From: Oscillospiraceae bacterium | GTDB taxonomy: Bacteria; Bacillota_A; Clostridia; Oscillospirales; Oscillospiraceae | Assembly: GCA_015067895.1 (NCBI GenBank) | Contig: SVLP01000018.1 | Coordinates: 1 to 49,721 of the forward strand | Direction of reading: 5' to 3' | Length of the DNA stretch: 49,721 nt | Part shown: one piece after another, positions 32,821-41,246 of the stretch | Layout: every line of letters begins with the position of its first letter | Numbering within the stretch: position 1 is the first letter of the stretch | Program-made: the position numbers and the translations under genes | Notes under the pieces: model-generated | The model's database searches: none | What the model saw: only the letters and a program-made list of their open reading frames with translations | Told to the model about the DNA's origin: nothing

Positions 32821-33909
32821 ATGTCCAATAGTGTTTTCCAAAGCGTGATCGTTCAGCTGAAGGATGCCACGGATCGTGTTCTCGGCGTGATGGATGCGGA
32901 GGGCTGCGTCGTAGCCTGTACCGATGTGACTCTGCTCGGAGAGCGGTGGGCTGACGCCGCCGTGAAGGTGGGTGCCAGCTTTGACAGCCCTGTGATTTTC
33001 GGTCAGAAGACCTTCAAGTCCATGGTCAGCTCCTCCAATTACTTCGAGTATGCCGTCTTCTGCACCGGCGAGGACGAGCTGGCCCGGGGTATGTGCATCG
33101 CCGCCTATGTGGCGCTGAGCGATGCCAAGAATTACTACGAGGACAAGCATGACCGGGGCACCTTCGTCAAGAACATCATCATGGACAACATCCTGCCCGG
33201 TGATATCTACATCCGCGCCAAGGAGCTGCACTTCTCCACCGACACTCCCCGCGCCGTCTTCCTGGTGCGCCAGGTGGGTCATGGCGACGTGGCCACCGTC
33301 GATGTGCTGGGCGGCATGTTCCCCGACAAGCTCCAGGACTTCGTCCTGAGCATCAACGAGACTGACATCGCCGTCGTCAAGCAGATCACCCCGGCCACCA
33401 CCCAGGAGGAGCTGGAGAAGATCGCCGCCTCCATGGAGGAGACCCTGCGCAGCGAGCTGTTCATCAAGACCGTCATCGGCATCGGCACCGTGGCCGAGCA
33501 CCTGCGGAACCTGGCCGACTCCTACAAGGAGGCCCAGACCGCCATCGATGTGGGCAAGGTCTTCGACACCGAGCGCAGCATCATCAACTATGAGAACCTG
33601 GGCATCGGCCGTCTGATCTACCAGCTGCCCACCACCCTGTGCGAGATCTTCCTGGGCGAGGTGTTCAAGAAGAACTCCATCGATTCTTTGGATCAGGAGA
33701 CCCTGTTCACCATCAACAAGTTCTTCGAGAACAACCTGAACGTCTCCGAGACCTCCCGGAAGCTCTTCGTCCACCGCAACACCCTGGTCTACCGCCTGGA
33801 GAAGATCAAGAAGCTCACCGGCCTGGATCTGCGGGAGTTCGACCACGCCATCATCTTCAAGGTGGCTCTGATGGTCAGAAAGTACCTGTCCAGCCGCGAG
33901 ACCCGCTGA
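32821..33909 (+). CDS. PucR/CdaR-family transcriptional regulator
   Basis: 362 residues. The C-terminus is a PucR-type helix-turn-helix (NLNVSETSRKLFVHRNTLVY followed by RLEKIKKLTGLDLREF). A GGDEF-like CdaR middle domain (about 130-270) lacks cyclase motifs, and the N-terminal part (LGVMDAEGCVVACTD) resembles a sensory domain. Start at the ATG at 32821 behind AAGGAGG. It has its own promoter and terminator directly upstream of ftsEX. The sensed signal is unknown; the placement suggests a link to envelope or division control, which is inference. Confidence 0.88.
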   Translation: MSNSVFQSVIVQLKDATDRVLGVMDAEGCVVACTDVTLLGERWADAAVKVGASFDSPVIFGQKTFKSMVSSSNYFEYAVFCTGEDELARGMCIAAYVALSDAKNYYEDKHDRGTFVKNIIMDNILPGDIYIRAKELHFSTDTPRAVFLVRQVGHGDVATVDVLGGMFPDKLQDFVLSINETDIAVVKQITPATTQEELEKIAASMEETLRSELFIKTVIGIGTVAEHLRNLADSYKEAQTAIDVGKVFDTERSIINYENLGIGRLIYQLPTTLCEIFLGEVFKKNSIDSLDQETLFTINKFFENNLNVSETSRKLFVHRNTLVYRLEKIKKLTGLDLREFDHAIIFKVALMVRKYLSSRETR

Positions 33910-33921
33910 TATCGTCTGTGA

Positions 33922-33949
33922 AAGAACCGCCGCAAGGCGGTTCTTTTTG
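33922..33949 (+). terminator. Terminator of the regulator gene
   Basis: Perfect stem AAGAACCGCC/GGCGGTTCTT with GCAA loop, followed by T4-5. Confidence 0.92.
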
Positions 33950-33961
33950 CGAAGCGGATCA

Positions 33962-33990
33962 GTAGGGAACGGTCGATGCCCGTTCCCTAC
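33962..33990. repeat. Palindromic intergenic unit GTAGGGAACGG/CCGTTCCCTAC
   Basis: Perfect 11-bp inverted repeat with a 7-nt loop and no U-tract. It has the appearance of the short palindromic units dispersed between genes in many Oscillospiraceae. No second copy is seen in this window. The remainder of 33910-34143 holds the terminator and the ftsE promoter. Confidence 0.6.
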
Positions 33991-34082
33991 GCTATATTGT
34001 CGTAATTCAGAAAAGCTGCGATCCGGGAATCCGTCCGAATCACCGTCAATCATTGCCAAATTATGAATTTTCCCAAAGCGCA

Positions 34083-34111
34083 TTGACAGCACCGTCTGAA
34101 TGTGTTACAAT
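34083..34111 (+). promoter_or_regulatory. Promoter of the ftsEX operon
   Basis: Perfect TTGACA (34083-34088), 17-bp spacer, TACAAT (34106-34111), about 30 bp before the ftsE start. Confidence 0.8.
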
Positions 34112-34143
34112 TTGGTTACATTTTTAACAGGAGATATAGAAAT

Positions 34144-34833
34144 ATGATCCAGTTTACTGATGTTACAAAATCCTATACCGAGGGCAATACCGCGCTGAAC
34201 GGTGTCAACCTGCAGATCGAGGACGGCGAGTTCGTCTTCCTGGTTGGCCCCTCCGGCTCCGGTAAGTCCACGATCATGAAGATCATCACCGGTGAGCTCA
34301 AGCCCACCTCCGGCCAGGTGCATGTCAACGGCTATTCCCTGGAGCGCATCCGCAAGCGGGACATCCCCTATATGCGCCGTACCCTGGGTGTCGTGTTCCA
34401 GGACTTCCGTCTGATCCCCAATATGACCGTTTACGACAACGTGGCCTACGCCATGCGCGTCATCGGCGCGAGAGAGACGGAGATCAAGGAGCGCGTCCCC
34501 TATGTGCTGGATCTGGTTGGTCTGACCGGCAAGGAGCGCCGCCACCCCAACGAGATGTCCGGCGGTGAGCAGCAGCGTCTCGCCATTGCCAGAGCTCTGG
34601 TCAACAACCCCTCCACCATCATCGCGGACGAGCCCACCGGCAACCTGGATCCGGCCCGCTCCTTCGAGCTGATGAGCCTGCTGGAGGAAATCAACAAGCT
34701 GGGCACCACTGTGCTGGTGGTCACCCATGAGAAGGATCTGGTGGAGCGCTTTGATAAGCGCGTCATCGCCATCGACGAGGGCGTCGTCATCAGCGACGGA
34801 ATGGACGGGTATTATCGCTATGAAAATGAATAA
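34144..34833 (+). CDS. ftsE: Cell division ATP-binding protein FtsE
   Basis: 229-residue ABC ATPase. Walker A GPSGSGKST (35-43), signature MSGGEQQRL (from M138), Walker B IIADEPTGNLD (D162, E163). With FtsX it transmits ATP-driven conformational change across the membrane to activate a peptidoglycan hydrolase during division. Start at the ATG at 34144 behind AGGAGA. Its 3' end overlaps ftsX by 14 bases, implying coupled translation. Confidence 0.96.
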   Translation: MIQFTDVTKSYTEGNTALNGVNLQIEDGEFVFLVGPSGSGKSTIMKIITGELKPTSGQVHVNGYSLERIRKRDIPYMRRTLGVVFQDFRLIPNMTVYDNVAYAMRVIGARETEIKERVPYVLDLVGLTGKERRHPNEMSGGEQQRLAIARALVNNPSTIIADEPTGNLDPARSFELMSLLEEINKLGTTVLVVTHEKDLVERFDKRVIAIDEGVVISDGMDGYYRYENE

Positions 34834-35707
34834 TTTCGGTTACTTACTCAAGGAGGGCGTCCGCAGCATCTTCTCCCACGGGCTGATGTCCTTTGCCAGC
34901 GTGTGTGTCACGGTGGCCTGCTTAATCATCGTGGGCAGCTTCTCCATCCTGATGTACAACCTGAACATCATGGTGGAGGATCTGAACCAGACCAACGAGG
35001 TCATCTGCTATGTGGACAGCACCTACACCGACGCCGAGGCCAAGAGCGTCCACTCCCGGATCAACATGATCGAAAATGTCTTCCAGGCGAACTACGTCTC
35101 CCGGGAGGAGGCCCTGCAGAACTTCATTGAAGACCATGACAACGACTCCGCCTTCCAGGGTGTCGATCCCCAGGATCTGCGCCACCGGATCGTGGTGGTT
35201 CTCGAAGACAACAGCCGTATGCCCGAGACCGTGGCTCTGCTGGAGCAGGTGGAGGGCGTGGCCATGATCGACGCCGAGTTCGAGCTGGCTGAGGGCTTCA
35301 CCACCATCAGCAATGTGCTGGGCGTGGTCTCCACGGGCATCATCGCCATCCTGCTGATCGTTTCTCTGCTCATCATCTCCAACACCGTCAAGCTGGCCAT
35401 GTACGACCGCAAGAACGAGATCGCCATCATGAAGATGGTCGGCGCCACCAACGGCTTCATCCGCTTCCCCTTCATGGTGCAGGGCTTCTTCCTGGGCATC
35501 ATCGGTGCAGGCCTGGCCTTCGGTGCTGAGTGGCTGCTCTACGACGGCCTGGTGAACAAGATCGGCGAGGTGGATGCCCTGGGCCTGTTCAATTTTGTCC
35601 CCTTTATGGATCTGCTGGTGCCCATGGTGGTCACCTTCGCTGCCGCAGGTCTGTTCGTTGGTATTTTCGGCAGCATTTCCGCCATCCGTAAGTTTATGGA
35701 TGTGTAA
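34820..35707 (+). CDS. ftsX: Cell division permease-like protein FtsX
   Basis: 295 residues with the FtsX plan: short cytoplasmic N-terminus, TM1 (about 21-47), a large extracellular domain (about 50-165), then TM2 (168-192), TM3 (218-240) and TM4 (262-284). Start at the ATG at 34820 inside ftsE; a second ATG lies six bases on. The extracellular loop should contact the coiled coil of the hydrolase encoded 15 bp downstream. Confidence 0.95.
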   Translation: MKMNNFGYLLKEGVRSIFSHGLMSFASVCVTVACLIIVGSFSILMYNLNIMVEDLNQTNEVICYVDSTYTDAEAKSVHSRINMIENVFQANYVSREEALQNFIEDHDNDSAFQGVDPQDLRHRIVVVLEDNSRMPETVALLEQVEGVAMIDAEFELAEGFTTISNVLGVVSTGIIAILLIVSLLIISNTVKLAMYDRKNEIAIMKMVGATNGFIRFPFMVQGFFLGIIGAGLAFGAEWLLYDGLVNKIGEVDALGLFNFVPFMDLLVPMVVTFAAAGLFVGIFGSISAIRKFMDV

Positions 35708-35722
35708 GACAAGGAGTAATTT

Positions 35723-37060
35723 ATGAGAAAACGCAATCGGCTGGTTTCCATCCTGGCCGGGATCCTGGCGGCTGTCATGCTGCTGGCCCTGCTGGTGGGC
35801 GTCCTTCCCGTGTCCGCCTCCGCCAAGTCCTCCAAGGAGATCAAGGAGGAGATCAACGCCCTGAAGGGCGACCGCACCGCCATCTGGGCCCAGCTGGAGG
35901 AGCTGGAGGGCGAGCAGAACGCCAACTGGGAATCCATAGAGGAAATGGTGGAGCAGAAGAACAACATCGACCAGCAGGTCGGTCTGCTGTACACCGAGAT
36001 CGAGAACATCAACGCACAGATCCGCGAGTATTCCGAGCTGATCGCCGCCAACCAGGAGGAGCTGGACGCGGCAGAGCAGAAGCTGGCGGAGCTGAACGAA
36101 AAGAACAAGGAGCGCATCCAGGCCATGGAGGAGGAGGGCGAGATCTCCTACTGGTCTGTCCTGTTCAAGGCCAAGAGCTTCACCGATCTGATCGACCGTC
36201 TGAACATGATGGCCGAGATCCACGCCGCTGACCAGCGGCGCATGAGCGAGCTGAGCGATGCTGCCGCGGCAGTTGCCGAGGCCCGCACCGCCCTGGCCAC
36301 CGAGAAGGCCGCCCTGGAGGAGTCCCGGGTGGAGCTGAAGGAGTCCCAGGCCGTTCTGGATGCCAAGCGCGCCGAGGCCGACGAGCTTCTGGCCCAGCTG
36401 AACGAGGACAAGCGGGCTCTGGATCAGATGGAGGCCGATTACGAGGCCGATGAGGCTGCACTCTCCGCCGAGATCGCCGCCGCCGAGGTGGAGTACACCA
36501 AGGCACTGAAGGCTGAGGAGGAGGCACGCCGCAAGGCCGAAGAGGAGCGCAAGCGCAAGGAAGAGGAAGAGCGCAAGAAGCAGGAGGCTGCCAACAAGAA
36601 GCCTGTCAGCGGCGGTTCCAGCGGCGGCAGCTCCGGCGGTGATTCCGGCAGCGGTTCCGGCGGCTCTTCCAGCAAGGAGAGCTGGGGCCGTCCCTGCTCC
36701 TGGAGAAAGCTGACCTCCCCCTATGGCTATCGTACCCACCCGACCACAGGCCAGTGGAAGTTCCACAACGGCGTGGATCTGGCTAATGACAAGGGTACCC
36801 CCATCTATGCGGCCCGCAGCGGCAAGGTCACCGTGGCCACCTACGGCAGCACCTACGGCTACTACGTCACCATCAACCATGGCGATGGCTTCTCCAGCCT
36901 CTACGCCCACATGACCCACTACGTGGTCAGCAAGGGTCAGACCGTGAGCAAGGGTCAGCTGATCGGCTACATGGGCTCCACCGGCAGAAGTACCGGCCCC
37001 CATCTGCACTTCAGCATCTTCCTCAACGGCAGCACCGTCAACCCCATGAACTACATCTGA
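35723..37060 (+). CDS. Coiled-coil M23 (LytM) peptidoglycan hydrolase, FtsEX partner
   Basis: 445 residues. Signal sequence (about 1-34, ending SASA), a long charged coiled coil (about 35-290), a Gly/Ser-rich linker (about 293-325) and a C-terminal LytM domain with the zinc site intact: H348 and D352 in HNGVD, H396 in YAHM, H427 and H429 in HLHF. The plan is that of EnvC/PcsB/CwlO-type hydrolase regulators and enzymes held inactive until FtsEX moves the coiled coil; here the active site is complete, so it should cut cross-bridges itself. AAGGAG precedes the ATG. Confidence 0.93.
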   Translation: MRKRNRLVSILAGILAAVMLLALLVGVLPVSASAKSSKEIKEEINALKGDRTAIWAQLEELEGEQNANWESIEEMVEQKNNIDQQVGLLYTEIENINAQIREYSELIAANQEELDAAEQKLAELNEKNKERIQAMEEEGEISYWSVLFKAKSFTDLIDRLNMMAEIHAADQRRMSELSDAAAAVAEARTALATEKAALEESRVELKESQAVLDAKRAEADELLAQLNEDKRALDQMEADYEADEAALSAEIAAAEVEYTKALKAEEEARRKAEEERKRKEEEERKKQEAANKKPVSGGSSGGSSGGDSGSGSGGSSSKESWGRPCSWRKLTSPYGYRTHPTTGQWKFHNGVDLANDKGTPIYAARSGKVTVATYGSTYGYYVTINHGDGFSSLYAHMTHYVVSKGQTVSKGQLIGYMGSTGRSTGPHLHFSIFLNGSTVNPMNYI

Positions 37061-37069
37061 TGCCCCCCC

Positions 37070-37105
37070 CGGCGCACCGCATTTTTTGCGGTGCGCCGAT
37101 TTTTT
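37070..37105 (+). terminator. Terminator of the ftsEX-M23 operon
   Basis: Perfect 12-bp stem CGGCGCACCGCA/TGCGGTGCGCCG with a T5 loop, followed by ATTTTTT. Confidence 0.93.
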
Positions 37106-37108
37106 ATG

Positions 37109-37138
37109 TTGAATAATGCCCACGGTATGGTGTAGAAT
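37109..37138 (+). promoter_or_regulatory. Candidate promoter of the S41 protease gene
   Basis: TTGAAT (37109-37114), 18-bp spacer, TAGAAT (37133-37138), right after the preceding terminator. Confidence 0.5.
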
Positions 37139-37167
37139 GGTCATATTCCCAAAGCAAGAGGTGCACC

Positions 37168-38322
37168 ATGAAACGACTGTTGAAAGTTATGAGCTATGTC
37201 CTGGTGGCGGCGCTGGCCAGTGCGGCTACCTTCTGCGTCACGGCCTTCCAGCCCCGTGACGAGTATGAGAAATATCTGGAGCTGAAGGCCCTGGTGGGGG
37301 AGAAGTTCATCGGGGACATCGACTGGAAGGTGGCCGAGGACAACGCCGCCGCCGGTCTGATCGCAGGTCTGGGCGACCGGTGGAGCTACTATATGACCGC
37401 CGAGGGCTACGACAGCTACCTGGAGCAGATGAACAACTCCTACGTGGGCGTGGGCATCACGGTCAAGGAGCGGGAGGATCGATACCTGGATATCCTGGAG
37501 GTCACCAAGGGCGGCTCCGCCGAGGCGGCGGGTGTGGAGCCCGGCGGCATCGTCATCCGGGTAGGGGAGCAGGACATCTCCGAGATCGGCATCAATGGAG
37601 CTACCACCCTCATCAAGGGCGAGGAGGGTACCGAGGTGACCCTGACCATCCGCTACGGCGACGAGGAGAGGGATTTTACCATGACCCGCGCCTACTTTGA
37701 GGTCACCGTGGCCTCCGGGCAGATGCTGGAGGATGGGATCGGCCTGGTCACCATCGAGAATTTCGACGGACGCTGCGCCAGCGAGACCATCGCCGCCATC
37801 GAGGAGTTGATCGGGCAGGGCGCGGAAAAGCTCATTTTCGATGTCCGCAACAACCCCGGCGGCTATAAGACGGAGCTCTGCGAAGTTCTGGATTATCTGC
37901 TGCCCGAGGGCCCCCTGTTCCGCAGTGAGTATTATGACGGAACCGTCAGCGTGGACGAATCCGACGAGAAGTTCCTGGATATGCCCATGGCCGTCCTGGT
38001 CAACTCCGAGAGCATCTCCGCCGCCGAGTTCTTCGCCGCGGCTCTGGACGAGTACGAGGCTGCAGCGGTCGTCGGCGAGCAGACCATCGGCAAGGGCTAC
38101 TTCCAGCAGGCCTACCGTCTGTCCGATGGCAGCGCCGTGGGTCTGAGCGTGGGCCGCTACACCACCCCCAACGGCGTCAGTCTGACCGATGTTGGCATCA
38201 CCCCCGACGTGGTGGTGGAGGTCGAGGACGAGCTGTTCTGGCAGATCTACTACGGAAATGTGCAGTGGCAGGAGGATCCTCAGATCATGGCCGCCGTGGA
38301 AGTTCTGAAAAATGCAGAATAA
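37168..38322 (+). CDS. S41-family C-terminal processing protease (CtpA-like)
   Basis: 384 residues. N-terminal membrane anchor or signal (about 5-27), PDZ domain (about 90-175, with YVGVGITV and GSAEAAGVEPGG) and an S41 core with the Ser/Lys dyad: S284 in NSESISAAEF and K309 in IGKGYFQ. Such proteases trim extracytoplasmic proteins and often stand next to ftsEX and M23 genes, where they may turn over the hydrolase. Start at the ATG at 37168 with AGAGGTG upstream. Confidence 0.93.
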   Translation: MKRLLKVMSYVLVAALASAATFCVTAFQPRDEYEKYLELKALVGEKFIGDIDWKVAEDNAAAGLIAGLGDRWSYYMTAEGYDSYLEQMNNSYVGVGITVKEREDRYLDILEVTKGGSAEAAGVEPGGIVIRVGEQDISEIGINGATTLIKGEEGTEVTLTIRYGDEERDFTMTRAYFEVTVASGQMLEDGIGLVTIENFDGRCASETIAAIEELIGQGAEKLIFDVRNNPGGYKTELCEVLDYLLPEGPLFRSEYYDGTVSVDESDEKFLDMPMAVLVNSESISAAEFFAAALDEYEAAAVVGEQTIGKGYFQQAYRLSDGSAVGLSVGRYTTPNGVSLTDVGITPDVVVEVEDELFWQIYYGNVQWQEDPQIMAAVEVLKNAE

Positions 38323-38325
38323 TCC

Positions 38326-38354
38326 TTGACGGTGGACGAAAAATCCTCTATAAT
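38326..38354 (+). promoter_or_regulatory. Promoter of greA-lysS
   Basis: TTGACG (38326-38331), 17-bp spacer, TATAAT (38349-38354). Confidence 0.75.
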
Positions 38355-38405
38355 ATACGTTGCAAATTTGTAAATACTCTACTGTTGAGAAAGGATATAT
38401 GCATT

Positions 38406-38885
38406 ATGGCAAAGGAATTTAAGATCACAAGCCTGCGTCTGGCCGACCTGGAGCGGGAGCTCAATTATCTGAAGACCACCCGTGAGCGCGAAGTCGCAGC
38501 CATGATCGCCGAGGCCCGTTCCTACGGCGACTTGTCCGAGAACTCCGAGTACGATGCCGCCAAGGACGAGCAGGGCAGACTGTATGCCCGCATCGCCGAG
38601 ATCGAGGACATCCTGGCCCACGCCGTCATCATCGAGGACGAGAACGAGGCCTCCGGCCGCGTTGGTCTGGGCTGCTCCGTCACCGTGCGCAACCTGAAGA
38701 CCGGTGTCGAGGCCACCTACAAGATCACTGGCTCCCAGGAGGCCAACCCCATGCTCTTCAAGCTGTCCGACGATTCCCCCTTCGGCCGCGCCGCCGTTGG
38801 CAAGGGTGTGGGCGAGACCTTCCTGGTCAACGCTCCCGCCGGTTCCTATGAGATGCTCATTCTGAACGTCTCCCGTGAGGGCTAA
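38406..38885 (+). CDS. greA: Transcription elongation factor GreA
   Basis: 159 residues, normal length. An N-terminal coiled coil with the acidic tip GDLSENSEYDAAKDEQ (about 41-56), which inserts into the RNA polymerase secondary channel and stimulates cleavage of backtracked RNA, and a C-terminal FKBP-like domain ending VNAPAGSYEMLIL. The start is the ATG at 38406 with weak AGGATA upstream. lysS follows after 4 bases, so the two are co-transcribed. Confidence 0.95.
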   Translation: MAKEFKITSLRLADLERELNYLKTTREREVAAMIAEARSYGDLSENSEYDAAKDEQGRLYARIAEIEDILAHAVIIEDENEASGRVGLGCSVTVRNLKTGVEATYKITGSQEANPMLFKLSDDSPFGRAAVGKGVGETFLVNAPAGSYEMLILNVSREG

Positions 38886-38889
38886 GACT

Positions 38890-40377
38890 ATGGCAAAGTT
38901 TGTTCCCCAGGCTGAAATGTCTGTTTCCGAGCAGGCCCAGGTGCGCCGCGACAAGCTGGCCGCCCTTCGGGCCGAGGGCCGTGACCCCTTCGTCCAGACC
39001 AAGTTCGAGCTTGACTCCGACTCCGCCGCCATCAAGGCCGACTACGATGCCTACGAGGGCAAGATCGTCAAGGTCGCCGGCCGTCTGATGTCCAAGCGCG
39101 GTCAGGGCAAGGTCATGTTCTGCGACCTGCAGGATGCCACCGGCCGCATCCAGCTCTTCGTCAAGATCGACGAGATGGGCGAGGAGGAGTATGCCCGGTT
39201 CAAGAAGAACGACATCGGCGACATCGTCGGTGCCGAGGGTGAGGTCTTCAAGACCAAGACCGGCGAGATCTCTGTGCGCACCAAGTCCATCGTGCTGCTG
39301 AGCAAGTCTCTGCTGCCCCTGCCCGAGAAGTACCACGGTCTGACCGACCGGGAGACCCGGTACCGTCAGCGCTATGTTGACCTGATCGTCAACCCCGAGG
39401 TCAAGGACACCTTCGTCAAGCGCAGCCTGATCCTGCGGGAGCTGCGCCACTTCCTGGACTCCAAGGGCTTCCTGGAGGTGGACACCCCCATCCTGACCCC
39501 CTTTGAGATCGGTGCCAACGCCCGTCCCTTCTATACCCACCACAACACCCTGGATCTGGACATGGTGCTGCGCATCGAGACCGAGCTGTACCTGAAGCGG
39601 CTGATCGTCGGCGGCATGGACAAGGTCTACGAGGTGGGCCGCATCTTCCGCAACGAGGGTATGGATCCCACCCACAACCCCGAGTTCACCTCCATTGAGC
39701 TGTACCAGGCCTATACCGACTTCTACGGTATGATGGATCTGGTCGAAGAGATGATGAAGACCGTGGCTATGAACGTCTGCGGCACTCTGCAGATCAGCTA
39801 CCAGGGCAAGGAGATCGACCTGAGCCACTGGGAGCGCATGACCATGATCGAGGCCGTCAAGAAGTACTCCGGCGTGGACTTCGCCGCCATTTCCTCTGAC
39901 GAGGAGGCCATCGCCGTTGCCAAGGAGAAGCACGTGGAGCTGCCCGAGATCCCCACCAAGGGCGCCATCCTGGTGGAGTTCTTCGACGCCTTCGTCGAGG
40001 AGAACCTGATCCAGCCCACCTTCATCTACGACTACCCCGTGGAGAATTCTCCCCTGGCCAAGCGCAAGCCCAATGACCCCGCCTTCACCGAGCGTTTCGA
40101 GTATTTCATCAACGCCACCGAGTTCGGCAACGCCTTCTCCGAGCTGAACGACCCCATCGATCAGCGCGCCCGCTTCGAGAAGCAGGTGGCCGACCGCAAG
40201 GCCCTGGAACCCGAGACCCGCGCCCAGGTGGACTACGACTACATCACCGCTCTGGAGTACGGTCTGCCCCCCACGGGCGGCCTGGGCTTCGGCGTTGACC
40301 GCCTGGTCATGCTGCTGACCGACAGCGCATCTATTCGTGATGTTCTGCTGTTCCCCACCATGAAGCCCCAGGAGTAA
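38890..40377 (+). CDS. lysS: Lysyl-tRNA synthetase, class II
   Basis: 495 residues. An N-terminal OB-fold anticodon-binding domain (about 55-145) and a class II core with motif 1 FLEVDTPIL, motif 2 RIFRNEGMDPTHNPEFTSIE and motif 3 GLPPTGGLGFGVDRLVML. Charges tRNA-Lys. Start at the ATG at 38890, 4 bases after greA; the ribosome binding site is weak, consistent with re-initiation from greA. The greA-lysS order is common in Bacillota. Confidence 0.97.
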   Translation: MAKFVPQAEMSVSEQAQVRRDKLAALRAEGRDPFVQTKFELDSDSAAIKADYDAYEGKIVKVAGRLMSKRGQGKVMFCDLQDATGRIQLFVKIDEMGEEEYARFKKNDIGDIVGAEGEVFKTKTGEISVRTKSIVLLSKSLLPLPEKYHGLTDRETRYRQRYVDLIVNPEVKDTFVKRSLILRELRHFLDSKGFLEVDTPILTPFEIGANARPFYTHHNTLDLDMVLRIETELYLKRLIVGGMDKVYEVGRIFRNEGMDPTHNPEFTSIELYQAYTDFYGMMDLVEEMMKTVAMNVCGTLQISYQGKEIDLSHWERMTMIEAVKKYSGVDFAAISSDEEAIAVAKEKHVELPEIPTKGAILVEFFDAFVEENLIQPTFIYDYPVENSPLAKRKPNDPAFTERFEYFINATEFGNAFSELNDPIDQRARFEKQVADRKALEPETRAQVDYDYITALEYGLPPTGGLGFGVDRLVMLLTDSASIRDVLLFPTMKPQE

Positions 40378-40387
40378 TGCAATCAAC

Positions 40388-40419
40388 AAAGCCTGCATCC
40401 CATCGGGTGCAGGCTTTTT
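40388..40419 (+). terminator. Terminator of greA-lysS
   Basis: 13-bp stem AAAGCCTGCATCC/GGGTGCAGGCTTT (one G-U pair) with CATC loop, followed by T5. Confidence 0.9.
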
Positions 40420-40460
40420 GGTCAACTCCTTGAGAAAGCAAAAAGGAAGGGGGAACAGAC

Positions 40461-40934
40461 ATGGGATTTCTGTCTGCCTACAAGCATTTGGAAAAGCTAT
40501 GCAAAGATGTGATGGGAAACGAGCGGGGAGTGTCGGCGTACATTGAGGAGATGGAGCGAAAGTCCCTGGGGTATCGGTATGTTTCTGGCTGGGAAACGGA
40601 CCTGAAAAAGCTCAAGCATTACCGTTGGGTCAGGAATCAGATCGTTCACGATCCGGACTACGAGGAAGAGGATCTGACAGCGCAGGAGGATGTCTGGTGG
40701 CTGGAGGATTTCTACGACCGCATCATGGACCGGACAGATCCGCTGGCTCTGTTCCACAAGGCGACGCAGCCCAAACCGTCCCAGCTGCCGCGGAGGTCTG
40801 TCCCAGGCCCTGGAACGGCTCCGGCGAAACCCGCGCCGCATGTGACCTTGAACCCTGCAAGCCCCAGGAGACCAGGAGGCTGTGCGATGCTTCTTCTGTG
40901 GGCGGTGGCAGTTCTCTTGCTGCTGCTGATATGA
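40461..40934 (+). CDS. Tail-anchored protein with RX4H motif (DUF6548-like)
   Basis: 157 residues. The N-terminal helical part (about 1-105) has the sequence YRWVRNQIVHDP, giving an RX4H pattern (R58, H63) as in HEPN-type helical domains. A Pro/Ala-rich linker follows, and the C-terminus ends in a single hydrophobic helix (MLLLWAVAVLLLLLI), so the protein is probably tail-anchored with the helical domain in the cytoplasm. It resembles DUF6548 proteins of Oscillospiraceae, which have no known function. Whether the RX4H is a nuclease site is open. AAGGGGG precedes the ATG. Confidence 0.8.
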   Translation: MGFLSAYKHLEKLCKDVMGNERGVSAYIEEMERKSLGYRYVSGWETDLKKLKHYRWVRNQIVHDPDYEEEDLTAQEDVWWLEDFYDRIMDRTDPLALFHKATQPKPSQLPRRSVPGPGTAPAKPAPHVTLNPASPRRPGGCAMLLLWAVAVLLLLLI

Positions 40935-40943
40935 TACGCCCAG

Positions 40944-40971
40944 GCCCGCCGCAAATCCGGCGGGCTTTTTT
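40944..40971 (+). terminator. Terminator after the RX4H gene
   Basis: Perfect 8-bp stem GCCCGCCG/CGGCGGGC with a 6-nt loop, followed by T6. Confidence 0.9.
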
Positions 40972-41071
40972 GTGCGAAATGGGGCAGGGGTGTTCTGAAT
41001 TGATGCTTAAAAACGGTCAATGTGCACAGGAAACTTGTTAAGAAAGTATGAAGTTTGTGCAACATTGTTGT

Positions 41072-41101
41072 TTGACTTGCGCGTGTACTCAGAGGTACAA
41101 T
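41072..41101 (+). promoter_or_regulatory. Promoter and long leader of the subtilisin gene
   Basis: TTGACT (41072-41077), 18-bp spacer, TACAAT (41096-41101). The leader to the ATG at 41247 is about 140 nt and includes a small CCGGT/ACCGG hairpin (41203-41218). No known riboswitch was recognised in it. The rest of 40935-41246 holds only the preceding terminator. Confidence 0.6.
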
Positions 41102-41246
41102 GTATGCATCGAATTAGTTGGTAATTTTGGGGCTGAACGGGGGATTTTCCAGCAAATACCTATCCGTTTATTCATGAAATTTACCCACAGATTTGTATGC
41201 GTCCGGTTCTCCGACCGGGCGTAAAAATTTCAAAGGAGGAACAAAC

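Noticed and set aside
41102..41246. Long subtilisin leader considered as a riboswitch (for example c-di-GMP)
   Set aside because: The conserved core sequences of the known classes I could recall are not present; only a small hairpin is seen.
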